IMG/VR virus record: IMGVR_UViG_3300020723_000223
Span: 1-44,880 of that record
Reading direction: 5' to 3' (one strand)
DNA length: 44,880 nt
Source of the DNA: a virus
Shown: positions 24,468-31,209 of the stretch, piece by piece
Position numbering within the stretch: position 1 is the first letter of the stretch
Layout of the letters: every line of letters starts with the position of its first letter
Notes under the pieces: model-generated
Told to the model about the DNA's origin: nothing
Database searches by the model: none
What the model saw: the letters and a program-made list of their open reading frames with translations, nothing else
Made by a program: the position numbers and the translations under genes

Positions 24468-25628
24468 TTAAATATATGTTTGGTTTTTGACGTTCTTTAC
24501 TATTCTATAGAACTTTTCAAAGTGGTCCAGTGAGTTGATGCCTGGTTTCTGATTATTACTTCCCCATATGGATTTTCTTCTATCCATGAGTGTAATTTTT
24601 TCTGTCTTTTCTAAGTCACATGGTAAGATCCTCGAAACTTCGAAGGTATTTATTGTTGCCGGTTGCTGCCCAGCATAGATATAAGGGTAGTCAACTAAGA
24701 ATTTATGCTCTCTTAGATTTTCCATTAATAGCATACCAAAATCCTGAGATGCTAATCCATTATAGAAGAGTACCGCAGCCTCATCTTTAGTAATCTCTTC
24801 AAATGTCATTGATACCTTTGGTACTGCATGGGTTGATACAAGCTTAATTCGACCAGATGTGCCATAATAGGTACCAGTCATGTGCGTTGTATTGCTGAAG
24901 AATGCACTTGCTGTCGCAATATGTGAATTCATTTTATTGACTGCATCTTCCCGTGTCATGGGAGATGCAGTCTTTCTAACAACTTTCAAAATCTTTAAAT
25001 CCGTTTGATAATGGAATTTTCCATTATCAACTTCTATCACTTGTCTACGCAGAAATACCTGTGGTTTATATTCTTCTATTCTTGAATAACCACCTATGGG
25101 TCCATATAAAGATACTACACCCATGTAAATACCCTGAAGTTTATTTTGAAGTAATACAGTATCACCGATCTGTACATCCTTCATATCTACCTTGCCTTCA
25201 ATAAGTTCAGTGCCCTCTACAGCATCAAGATAATGAGTCGAACTTACAGGAACCAGTGTCATCTTAGTTTCTGTATTTTCTCTAGCCCAGACACATTTCT
25301 GCTGAATTAGTCCTTCTGTAATACCTGTGACGTGTAGGATGTCCTCAAGATTCTTGGAAGATATTCTAACTAAGAATCCTCTGGGATCAATAACTAGCCA
25401 AGTCTGGTCAATTGATCCCCAATTCTTACGATCGGTCTTATGGAGTGTAAAACCGGGCAATGGAATATTATCATGCTCATAGAGCATTGAATACTTTTGT
25501 GTTATGTTAGAAAGTTTTTTCTTTTCGTTTGTCGAGTCGCCAAATGGAATAACTTCTGCTTCAGGTAATTCATACTTTTGATTAGCTGTATCCCACCCGG
25601 CATATATAGTTCGTGCAATGTTGAGCAT
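24468..25628 (-). CDS. Unknown phage protein (386 aa)
   Basis: A 386-residue soluble protein. The N-terminal ~130 residues contain QTWLVIDPRGFLVRISSKNL; the middle (~140-215) is SH3-like (VDMKDVQIGDTVLLQNKLQG). Near the C-terminus, MLLMENLREHKFLVDYPYI resembles IILLENLREEHWMRMNNPI in the next upstream protein. The ATG follows the upstream stop by two bases. No enzymatic motif was found. Confidence 0.5.
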   Translation of the reverse strand: MLNIARTIYAGWDTANQKYELPEAEVIPFGDSTNEKKKLSNITQKYSMLYEHDNIPLPGFTLHKTDRKNWGSIDQTWLVIDPRGFLVRISSKNLEDILHVTGITEGLIQQKCVWARENTETKMTLVPVSSTHYLDAVEGTELIEGKVDMKDVQIGDTVLLQNKLQGIYMGVVSLYGPIGGYSRIEEYKPQVFLRRQVIEVDNGKFHYQTDLKILKVVRKTASPMTREDAVNKMNSHIATASAFFSNTTHMTGTYYGTSGRIKLVSTHAVPKVSMTFEEITKDEAAVLFYNGLASQDFGMLLMENLREHKFLVDYPYIYAGQQPATINTFEVSRILPCDLEKTEKITLMDRRKSIWGSNNQKPGINSLDHFEKFYRIVKNVKNQTYI

Positions 25629-25631
25629 TTA

Positions 25632-25937
25632 TTATTTTGATAGTTTTAGTATTATTTGATATTCTTCATAGGCCCGCTGCACAATGGGATTATTCATCCT
25701 CATCCAATGCTCTTCTCTTAGATTTTCAAGAAGAATTATATCTTTCGCAAAATCATCAAACCCATCACGATGATGAAAGTTCATCGCCATGGTTATAGTT
25801 TGACGACCTACCATAGCTGATGCTGTATGGGCACTCATGCCATAGAAATCGTGAGTTTCTGTTTTTACATTAAACTCAGCTGTGGCACTATATTTCCTGA
25901 TTATTGAATATAGTTTATTATAGTCTATTTCTTCCAT
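25632..25937 (-). CDS. Small protein with AYEEYxII C-terminus (101 aa)
   Basis: Begins MEEIDYNKLYSIIRKY. LLENLREEHW occurs around residues 73-82 and the protein ends AYEEYQIILKLSK. Both segments have echoes in neighbours. The ATG at 25937 is inside the previous gene; a longer frame to 25973 has no ribosome binding site. Confidence 0.5.
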   Translation of the reverse strand: MEEIDYNKLYSIIRKYSATAEFNVKTETHDFYGMSAHTASAMVGRQTITMAMNFHHRDGFDDFAKDIILLENLREEHWMRMNNPIVQRAYEEYQIILKLSK

Positions 25938-26124
25938 GTGAGCCTGTAAGTTCTTCGATCCTACGACGCACATTGGAGCGTAGAATCAAAAGTTGTTGCT
26001 GCTCTTCAGGATTTGGTGTATCCTTTATAAGCTGCATATAATTTTGGTCGAGGATTGTCGCATCATCTAAACTAGAATGCTTGATGATGATAAATCTTTG
26101 CTTTAGTTCAACAGTATCATACAT
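25918..26124 (-). CDS. Small helical protein (68 aa)
   Basis: A 68-residue charged protein (NPEEQQQLLILRSNVRRRIEEL). GAGGAG lies six bases before the ATG. The promoter CATAAATA and an AGTTC-TGTA-GAACT inverted repeat are upstream. It is the first gene of the operon through MazG to dCMP deaminase. Confidence 0.6.
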   Translation of the reverse strand: MYDTVELKQRFIIIKHSSLDDATILDQNYMQLIKDTPNPEEQQQLLILRSNVRRRIEELTGSHGRNRL

Positions 26125-26153
26125 AATATTCTCCTCTATGAGTTCTACAGAAC

Positions 26154-26161
26154 TATTTATG
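26154..26161 (-). promoter_or_regulatory. NATAAATA late promoter
   Basis: CATAAATA on the minus strand, 30 nt before the ATG at 26124. The dyad AGTTCTGTAGAACT begins at the last promoter base. Confidence 0.5.
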
Positions 26162-26396
26162 CCACATCAACACCGAATCCAAACTGAATCTTAAACATTG
26201 TTGCATCGGTGCCGTCTTCGAAACCGAACTTATTGCCACCTAGCATTGTCCATCGTCCTTCCAGATTTTTGACACACCAGATAACAATACCTTTCTTAGC
26301 AATTTCATGATAAGGAATATTTAAATGTGTAAAAGTCCATGAGGTATCTTTGTCCCGAATCAATTCGTTCATCGGTACGTACATATTCTTATCCAT
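26157..26396 (-). CDS. Early small protein, FxxxxDAxxFKxxFG family (79 aa)
   Basis: Contains GIVIWCVKNLEGRWTMLGGN and KFGFEDGTDATMFKIQFGFG, the local family motif with a longer tail. AGGAG lies seven bases before the ATG, with a strong sigma70-like promoter upstream, so expression is probably early. Function unknown. Confidence 0.6.
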   Translation of the reverse strand: MDKNMYVPMNELIRDKDTSWTFTHLNIPYHEIAKKGIVIWCVKNLEGRWTMLGGNKFGFEDGTDATMFKIQFGFGVDVA

Positions 26397-26416
26397 CTTA
26401 ATTCTCCTGTATTACA

Positions 26417-26445
26417 AGTGTAGCATTTTACTCACGCTCTGTCAA
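26417..26445 (-). promoter_or_regulatory. Strong sigma70-like promoter (extended -10)
   Basis: TTGACA, a 17-nt spacer ending TGC, then TACACT on the minus strand. AAATGCTACACTT is identical to the promoter at 30534-30562. Confidence 0.75.
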
Positions 26446-26458
26446 TTTTGAGTGCAAC

Positions 26459-26485
26459 AAAAAGCCGGCACTAGGCCGGCTTTTT
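26459..26485 (-). terminator. Rho-independent terminator after the hydrolase gene
   Basis: AAAAAGCCGGC / GCCGGCTTTTT with a 5-nt loop. Confidence 0.85.
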
Positions 26486-26503
26486 GATTGGTTGCAATTA
26501 TTT

Positions 26504-27223
26504 CTACTTATAGGGTTTCCAAGTTTCTCTTGTCTGCGTTAATCTATTCGCAATAACGTACATAGAAATGGGATTATGACCTAGTCCCAAATGGCAAGCA
26601 CCGGGTATCTCAATATTCTCACTTTGATCACCCGCATCTTCAAGTGAGGATTCCCAATAGACTACACCATCTGTCTTACTATAGATTGAAGTAAATGGCA
26701 CAGGTGGTGGTTCAGCAATCTTTCTTAACACTTCGGGATCTTTATGGCTAAGATCTTTGGTTAATAATTCGTAAAGGAAGTCGGCATTTGTTCCTGTACC
26801 GCCCTTAAATGGCGTACCAAGAGTAATTACCTGTCTAACGATATCAGGTGCAACCTTGGCCATTTCTCTTGCGTAGATACCGCCAAGACTCCAACCAATT
26901 ATACTAACCTGCTGTCCACCCGATGATATTGATACATCACGCACAAGTTGTGATAACTGTTCGAGCATTGTATCCATGCCATCCTGCGGGCCCATATTTC
27001 TACCTAGGCCCCATGGACGAGCATCATATCCTAACTCATTAAGAAAGTGTCGGACATAATGCGTAGAGCCATCTGCTGTTCCTAATCCCGGTAATACTAT
27101 TACAGGATGGCCATCTCCTTTCGGAGAAATATATTGCAGTGGTGCAGCAAGAAGCCACCCCAGCCCATATTCATATATGGCCCTGACAATCTCGATACTC
27201 AACAGAAACTTCGATGGAGCCAT
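26504..27223 (-). CDS. Alpha/beta hydrolase, lipase/esterase-like
   Basis: A 239-residue hydrolase with the oxyanion-strand signature VIVLPGLGTADGS (residues ~41-53), nucleophile elbow GWSLGG (Ser112), probable acid Asp in SKTDGVVYW and catalytic His in ACHLGLGHNP. The pattern resembles bacterial PGAP1/lipase-like acyl hydrolases. The hydrophobic N-terminus (LLSIEIVRAIYEYGLGWLLA) may touch membrane. Possible roles are attacking host membrane lipid, storage polyester or an acyl ester; the substrate is unknown. The start at 27223 has AAAGGA seven bases upstream inside a TATGTTAT / ATAACATA inverted repeat. The frame is open to 27292 but crosses the promoter. Confidence 0.8.
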   Translation of the reverse strand: MAPSKFLLSIEIVRAIYEYGLGWLLAAPLQYISPKGDGHPVIVLPGLGTADGSTHYVRHFLNELGYDARPWGLGRNMGPQDGMDTMLEQLSQLVRDVSISSGGQQVSIIGWSLGGIYAREMAKVAPDIVRQVITLGTPFKGGTGTNADFLYELLTKDLSHKDPEVLRKIAEPPPVPFTSIYSKTDGVVYWESSLEDAGDQSENIEIPGACHLGLGHNPISMYVIANRLTQTRETWKPYK

Positions 27224-27245
27224 TATGTTATCCTTTATAATAACA

Positions 27246-27253
27246 TATTTATA
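27246..27253 (-). promoter_or_regulatory. Late promoter of the hydrolase gene
   Basis: TATAAATA on the minus strand, 23 nt before the ATG at 27223. It merges into an inverted repeat whose loop holds AAAGG. Confidence 0.65.
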
Positions 27254-27258
27254 AGAAA

Positions 27259-27585
27259 CTACCCGAAATTGACGCTCGAACCGCAACCGCAACTAGATTT
27301 AACATTTGGATTATTAAAAACAAATGCTTCACCCATAAGATCTTTCTTATAGTCGATCTCTGCTTCGTCTAAATATGTATTGCTCATTGGATCAATCAAT
27401 AAGGTATGAGTATCATCGAGATGATATTCGAAATCTTCATCAATGTCTTGCTTTTCTTCTACAGCGAAATAGTAACTCATTCCGTTACAACCGCCACCCT
27501 GCAGTCCAAATCGGAGAAGAGTTGCCTTCTCTCCAATAAGGACATCAATCATTTTTTGTTTTGCTAAATCTGTAATTGTAATCAT
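27259..27585 (-). CDS. A-type iron-sulfur carrier (IscA/ErpA family)
   Basis: A 108-residue A-type carrier with all three cluster-ligand cysteines: Cys33 in LQGGGCNGMSY and Cys99/Cys101 in SSCGCGSS. Members accept Fe-S clusters from the scaffold and pass them to apo-enzymes such as ErpA targets. In a phage it may mature a phage-encoded or host Fe-S enzyme. The GATAAATA promoter (27590-27597) ends four bases before the ATG, with no room for a ribosome binding site, so translation is predicted from a leaderless message. Confidence 0.92.
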   Translation of the reverse strand: MITITDLAKQKMIDVLIGEKATLLRFGLQGGGCNGMSYYFAVEEKQDIDEDFEYHLDDTHTLLIDPMSNTYLDEAEIDYKKDLMGEAFVFNNPNVKSSCGCGSSVNFG

Positions 27586-27589
27586 GTTA

Positions 27590-27597
27590 TATTTATC
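27590..27597 (-). promoter_or_regulatory. Late promoter abutting the IscA/ErpA start
   Basis: GATAAATA, then TAAC, then ATG on the minus strand. The expected transcription start coincides with the start codon. Confidence 0.6.
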
Positions 27598-27604
27598 AAA
27601 ACTA

Positions 27605-28198
27605 TTATGCTCTCTTTTCTATAATATGATCTGCTAAACCCAGTTCCACTGCCTGCGGCGCTGTTAACCATTTATCACGATCCATATGCTGTTTAAATTG
27701 TTCAAAAGTGGTACCTCTCGAATTATGCTTCACATATAGTTCAGTCATTTCCTTCTTAATACGAAGACTCTCAATTAAATCAATTTCCATATCGGAAACC
27801 TTACCCCGTGTTCCTGAAGAGGGTTGATGAATCATTGTAATTGCGCGTGGTAGCAAATATCTATGACCTGGTTCGCCGGCCTGAGCAATAAAACTGCCCA
27901 TACTTGCAGCCATACCGGTCACATATGTATATACAGGACATTTTACATACTGCATAAGGTCATAAACTGCTAGGCCGTCATAAACACTTCCGCCACCAGA
28001 ATTAATATACATATTAATTGGTTGTTCTGGATTTTCAGCTTCAAGAAATAACAATTGTGCAACCATAATATTACACATATTTGTTTCAACATCTCCTGTA
28101 AAGAATACTACCCGTTCCTTGAGTAATCTACTATACAAATCATAGCTGCGTTCGCCGCGAGCTGTCTGTTCTACAACCATTGGTACCAATGTGGACAT
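27605..28198 (-). CDS. clpP: ClpP protease subunit
   Basis: A 197-residue ClpP with an intact triad: Ser99 in [11 protein letters not shown], His124 in TMIHQPSSG, and Asp175 in [16 protein letters not shown] by alignment. [16 protein letters not shown] is the oxyanion region. The N-terminus ([20 protein letters not shown]) resembles the E. coli axial-loop region, so an ATPase-gated 14-mer is expected. Phage ClpA and ClpX homologues carry docking loops, and phage subunits might also mix with the host's. AAGG lies upstream of the ATG; no clear promoter was identified. It diverges from the plus-strand gene at 28257. Confidence 0.95.
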   Translation of the reverse strand: MSTLVPMVVEQTARGERSYDLYSRLLKERVVFFTGDVETNMCNIMVAQLLFLEAENPEQPINMYINSGGGSVYDGLAVYDLMQYVKCPVYTYVTGMAASMGSFIAQAGEPGHRYLLPRAITMIHQPSSGTRGKVSDMEIDLIESLRIKKEMTELYVKHNSRGTTFEQFKQHMDRDKWLTAPQAVELGLADHIIEKRA

Positions 28199-28216
28199 AA
28201 TAAAAACCTTATATGA

Positions 28217-28237
28217 GATAAATAATGTATATAAATA
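28217..28237 (+). promoter_or_regulatory. Tandem T4-type late promoters
   Basis: GATAAATA at 28217-28224 and TATAAATA at 28230-28237 on the plus strand, before the DUF723-like gene. Confidence 0.55.
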
Positions 28238-28256
28238 AACCCGGAGGTATAGATAT

Positions 28257-28979
28257 ATGGCTAAAAAACTTACAACAGAAACATTTATTCAACGTGCTAA
28301 AGATTCTCACGGAGATCTATATAACTATTCCCTTGTAGTATACAAAAATATGCGTACAAAAGTCAAGATAATAGATCCCGAATTTGGCGAATTTGAACAA
28401 ACACCTATGGGACATATACAAAATGGCTCAGGGCATAAACTTCGTGGATACAATACAGCAGCTGATAAAAGACGCACACCACTAGAAGAATTTATAAAAG
28501 CAGCAAATTCCGCACACCATAATTTCTACGATTATTCTAAGGTAGAATATAAACATTGTGATCAAAATGTATGCATTATAGATCCCGAATATGGAGAATT
28601 CTGGCAGACACCTTATAATCATTTAAGAAATCACGGTTGTCCCGAACGGACCAGAAAACAAGAATGGTTAATACACATCGATCACATAATACCACTATCT
28701 GTGATATGTACACAAAATAGATCTCCCGAATGGGTTAAGAATAGACCTTTATATAAATTCTTAAACTCTGAAGTTAATCTTCAATCAACTACAGCTAAAT
28801 TTAATACATTAAAACACGATAAAATCTATGTAAATGGAAAAGAAATATTTGCTGGAAATATAAGAAATAACTACGAAGTTATCAAATATCTATGTACAAC
28901 TTCATTAGGTATCGATATAACCAATATCATCGATGAAGATAAAAAATATATAAACGATTTTCTTTTTGAAGATAAATAA
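28257..28979 (+). CDS. Homing-endonuclease-like protein: DUF723-type repeats plus HNH motif
   Basis: Two DUF723-like repeats (residues ~5-65 and ~76-135) share F....[16 protein letters not shown] / ..[16 protein letters not shown], then [13 protein letters not shown] / [13 protein letters not shown]. The C-terminal part has [11 protein letters not shown] (residues ~138-148) and [15 protein letters not shown], an HNH-like nuclease core. This is typical of orphan homing nucleases in large phages. CGGAGG lies before the ATG. It is one of a plus-strand pair inserted among minus-strand genes. Confidence 0.75.
   Translation: MAKKLTTETFIQRAKDSHGDLYNYSLVVYKNMRTKVKIIDPEFGEFEQTPMGHIQNGSGHKLRGYNTAADKRRTPLEEFIKAANSAHHNFYDYSKVEYKHCDQNVCIIDPEYGEFWQTPYNHLRNHGCPERTRKQEWLIHIDHIIPLSVICTQNRSPEWVKNRPLYKFLNSEVNLQSTTAKFNTLKHDKIYVNGKEIFAGNIRNNYEVIKYLCTTSLGIDITNIIDEDKKYINDFLFEDK
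28971..28978 (+). promoter_or_regulatory. Late promoter overlapping a stop codon, before the 129-aa gene
   Basis: GATAAATA on the plus strand includes most of the endonuclease stop. Five bases then separate it from the ATG at 28984, predicting a leaderless message. Confidence 0.45.
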
Positions 28980-28983
28980 TGAT

Positions 28984-29373
28984 ATGAAGATAAAAGACAT
29001 TCTATTAGAATCACCCACTGACGTTGTTGCACGCTTTTATAAAGAAGCGGGCGCTGACTACGAAAAATTCTATAACCCCGAAGTGGTCAAATACAAAGAA
29101 AAGAATTCTAAGCATTATGACGAATACTTTAAAAAGTGGTTCAACGAAGATATAGTACCTGTCTTCATACGACCTGTGGACAAAGCACAGCCAGTATATA
29201 CTAATAAGCCGAAGGAAAGCAAACTTCAGTCACCAGGTTATCGTGGATTGCAATATGCTCTTGCTTCAGCAGGTTTACCATATAGTCACGATGTACAAAG
29301 ATATAACCCAGATCCTGCAAGAGCACTTGCAACCCAAACAATGGATGGTGCCCGTAATAATAACGGGCAATAA
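28984..29373 (+). CDS. Unknown phage protein (129 aa)
   Basis: Begins MKIKDILLESPTDVVARFYKE; MKIKDILxE openings recur in virion-associated proteins of T4-like aquatic phages. Lys/Tyr-rich in the first half. Ends close to the convergent histone-like gene. A 7-bp inverted repeat (TGCCCGT / ACGGGCA, 29349-29369) overlaps its end but lacks a T run. Function unknown. Confidence 0.55.
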   Translation: MKIKDILLESPTDVVARFYKEAGADYEKFYNPEVVKYKEKNSKHYDEYFKKWFNEDIVPVFIRPVDKAQPVYTNKPKESKLQSPGYRGLQYALASAGLPYSHDVQRYNPDPARALATQTMDGARNNNGQ

Positions 29374-29374
29374 A

Positions 29375-29560
29375 TTACTTCGCTTCTTTGCGCGAGTTCT
29401 TTTCGTCTGTAATTTCTGCGCGACGTACCTTTGCTAACTTGGATAGATCACCGAGTGCCTTACGTGCTCTTGTACCTGCAGAAGCGTTACCAGCTACAAA
29501 CTTAGCATCTTCTTTCTCTAATGCTGCCATAGCATCTCTCATTGATTGTAATGTTGACAT
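29375..29560 (-). CDS. Hc1-like histone / nucleoid-associated protein (61 aa)
   Basis: A 61-residue Lys/Arg/Ala-rich helical protein. FVAGNASAGTRARKALGDLS and the following KLAKVRRAEI match the bacterial and phage histone H1-like (Hc1) signature (F..GN.AAGTR.RK.L...KKLA...R). Such proteins bind and compact DNA and could coat phage DNA or the host nucleoid. AAGGA precedes the ATG. It is third in an early unit after the exonuclease and a 55-aa protein. Confidence 0.75.
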   Translation of the reverse strand: MSTLQSMRDAMAALEKEDAKFVAGNASAGTRARKALGDLSKLAKVRRAEITDEKNSRKEAK

Positions 29561-29569
29561 ATAATTTCC

Positions 29570-29737
29570 TTATGTGTTGTCAGTCTTTGTTAAGTCTTCT
29601 TCTATGACTTCTTTCTCTTTAATGGGTTCCTCTTTAGTCTTATTACCAAAGATTCTATCCCAACCATCACGATAAGCATCTGATGATTTCTTAGTGGCGA
29701 TTGCATCGCCTGTAATATCGTTCCTCGCGGTAGACAT
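29570..29737 (-). CDS. Small conserved phage protein (55 aa)
   Basis: A 55-residue protein beginning MSTARNDITGDAIATKKSSD, with YRDGWDRIFG in the middle and a Lys/Glu tail. The xRNDITGD...YDRIFG pattern recurs in many phages. The ATG overlaps the exonuclease stop (TAATG). Function unknown. Confidence 0.65.
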   Translation of the reverse strand: MSTARNDITGDAIATKKSSDAYRDGWDRIFGNKTKEEPIKEKEVIEEDLTKTDNT

Positions 29738-30513
29738 TAATCAATGCCTAACGCCCGATGAATACTTGCAGCTAAATCTGGATCGAAATTATCCGCTTCT
29801 TCATTAAACCAGTCTGTATTTTTCATTGCCCATTGCCAATAGCTATGCGGAATGGTGCTTAGTAATTCACCCTTGTGTTTACCAAAGGGGAATCTTTCAT
29901 AGATAATGGGTTCTGCTGCCCATTTCATAATTTGTGGACCATATGGTTCATCTACATTGATCAAACCATTTGATTCTAATAATTCAATTAATACTTCTAA
30001 TAATCTACCTGTCATGAAGGAATCATTTCCTGCCCTATGACAATGCATTTCGATAGGCACATCTAATTCAAGTGCGAATCGTAGATATGGCAAGCTAGTG
30101 CTTTCGATTGCTTCTACGCCATTAAATAACTTCTTAGCCATGCGCCAAGTACAAATCCAATTGTGATTTGAAGTATCGATACCATGTCTTTCTAAAACAC
30201 GCATATCATAGAAATGGTTATGCGCTAGTAGATAACCACCTGCATAACCATTTATTACTGTTTGGAAGACTTCACTTGAGTCAATAAAGCTAGGACAATC
30301 TGCTACCATCTTATTGGTAATATAGCAGATAGATTCTACCATAGCCGGAATAGGGCCTTCGGTGGGTTTATGCAGTTCTTGGAATATTGTCCAATCACCA
30401 TCTTCGCGGATAACAAATCCAGCTTCAATAATTTCGGCTGTTTTGTAATCCTTACCAGTTGTCTCTGTATCTAGGATAAGGCAACTTTGTAAAAATTCTT
30501 CTTTATGACTCAT
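29737..30513 (-). CDS. DnaQ-like 3'-5' exonuclease with C-terminal DUF3820
   Basis: A DEDDh exonuclease: DTETTG (Asp15, Glu17), second-motif Asp103 in AHNHFYDM, then HRAGND (His159, Asp164). Residues ~208-235 (PFGKHKGELLSTIPHSYWQW) form a DUF3820-like appendix, found fused to phage nucleases. It probably degrades or proofreads single-stranded DNA or RNA. GGAGA lies before the ATG at 30513. The frame continues to 30543 but the start with a ribosome binding site is clear. It is driven by the sigma70-like promoter at 30534-30562, so likely early. Confidence 0.88.
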   Translation of the reverse strand: MSHKEEFLQSCLILDTETTGKDYKTAEIIEAGFVIREDGDWTIFQELHKPTEGPIPAMVESICYITNKMVADCPSFIDSSEVFQTVINGYAGGYLLAHNHFYDMRVLERHGIDTSNHNWICTWRMAKKLFNGVEAIESTSLPYLRFALELDVPIEMHCHRAGNDSFMTGRLLEVLIELLESNGLINVDEPYGPQIMKWAAEPIIYERFPFGKHKGELLSTIPHSYWQWAMKNTDWFNEEADNFDPDLAASIHRALGID

Positions 30514-30533
30514 GAAACTCTCCAATAAAGCTA

Positions 30534-30562
30534 AGTGTAGCATTTACTTACTAGAAAGTCAA
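30534..30562 (-). promoter_or_regulatory. Sigma70-like promoter (extended -10)
   Basis: TTGACT, 17-nt spacer ending TGC, then TACACT on the minus strand. Closely matches the promoter at 26417-26445. Confidence 0.75.
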
Positions 30563-30575
30563 CGTTTCGGCCAAG

Positions 30576-30600
30576 AATAATGGCCGCAAGGGCCATTATT
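30576..30600 (-). terminator. Terminator after the 197-aa basic protein
   Basis: AATAATGGCC / GGCCATTATT, 10-bp stem, 5-nt loop. It follows the stop of the 197-aa gene and lies just upstream of the exonuclease promoter. Confidence 0.7.
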
Positions 30601-30613
30601 GTTTAAAAGGATA

Positions 30614-31207
30614 TTATCTACCCTGTGTTAATTTCTGCATCAGCTTATTTGCTGTCTCCATTGTCACATGCATATCATACATCATCTTATTTAATGCATC
30701 GATAGTTTCTTTATCGGGATTTTCTGCACCAGCTTGAACTTTGGATGCACGAGCTTGATCAAATCCTTGTGGTTCAGTGTTACCACTAATCTTACCAAGC
30801 ATATTATCAAACTTCTCATCACCTGTGGCTTCACTGAATCTTTTAGCAGAGACTTTTCCACCGGTTGCTAATCTATGTTCGGGCTGTGTTTTATTGGGCT
30901 CAATTGTGCCCATTCTATTATATCCCTTACCACTATAATTATCGCCAGCCTTATGACTTAAACCAGTTTTAGTTTTAGTAACTTCTCCGCCTTGATGTGT
31001 CTTCTTGGAATCAGTTTCTTCAATCTTACCCGATTTCTTCATCTTGTTACGAACTGCTCCAGCCACACGTTCTCCGGCTTCTTTACTACCATATTCAGAT
31101 GCAGCTTTTTTAGCCACAGCTTTGAATCCGGTAGTCTTACCGTTATTGTGTTTGCCTTCATCCTTCTCTTGGATCTTTGGCTTCTTCGAGAATTCGTCAA
31201 AGTTCAT
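30614..31207 (-). CDS. Lys-rich, probably virion-associated protein (197 aa)
   Basis: A hydrophilic, Lys-rich protein. Residues ~69-86 (KTHQGGEVTKTKTGLSHK) match a segment at the C-terminus of the next upstream protein, and KAVAKKAASEYGSKEAGERV resembles a helical basic patch. The end (ALNKMMYDMHVTMETANKLM) is a coiled-coil-like helix. It is the last gene of a three-gene late unit and probably a capsid- or DNA-associated accessory, which is inference. Confidence 0.55.
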   Translation of the reverse strand: MNFDEFSKKPKIQEKDEGKHNNGKTTGFKAVAKKAASEYGSKEAGERVAGAVRNKMKKSGKIEETDSKKTHQGGEVTKTKTGLSHKAGDNYSGKGYNRMGTIEPNKTQPEHRLATGGKVSAKRFSEATGDEKFDNMLGKISGNTEPQGFDQARASKVQAGAENPDKETIDALNKMMYDMHVTMETANKLMQKLTQGR

Positions 31208-31209
31208 GA

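Noticed and set aside
29349-29369. TGCCCGT/ACGGGCA hairpin as a terminator
   Set aside because: No T run on either strand and it overlaps coding sequence; at best a weak terminator.
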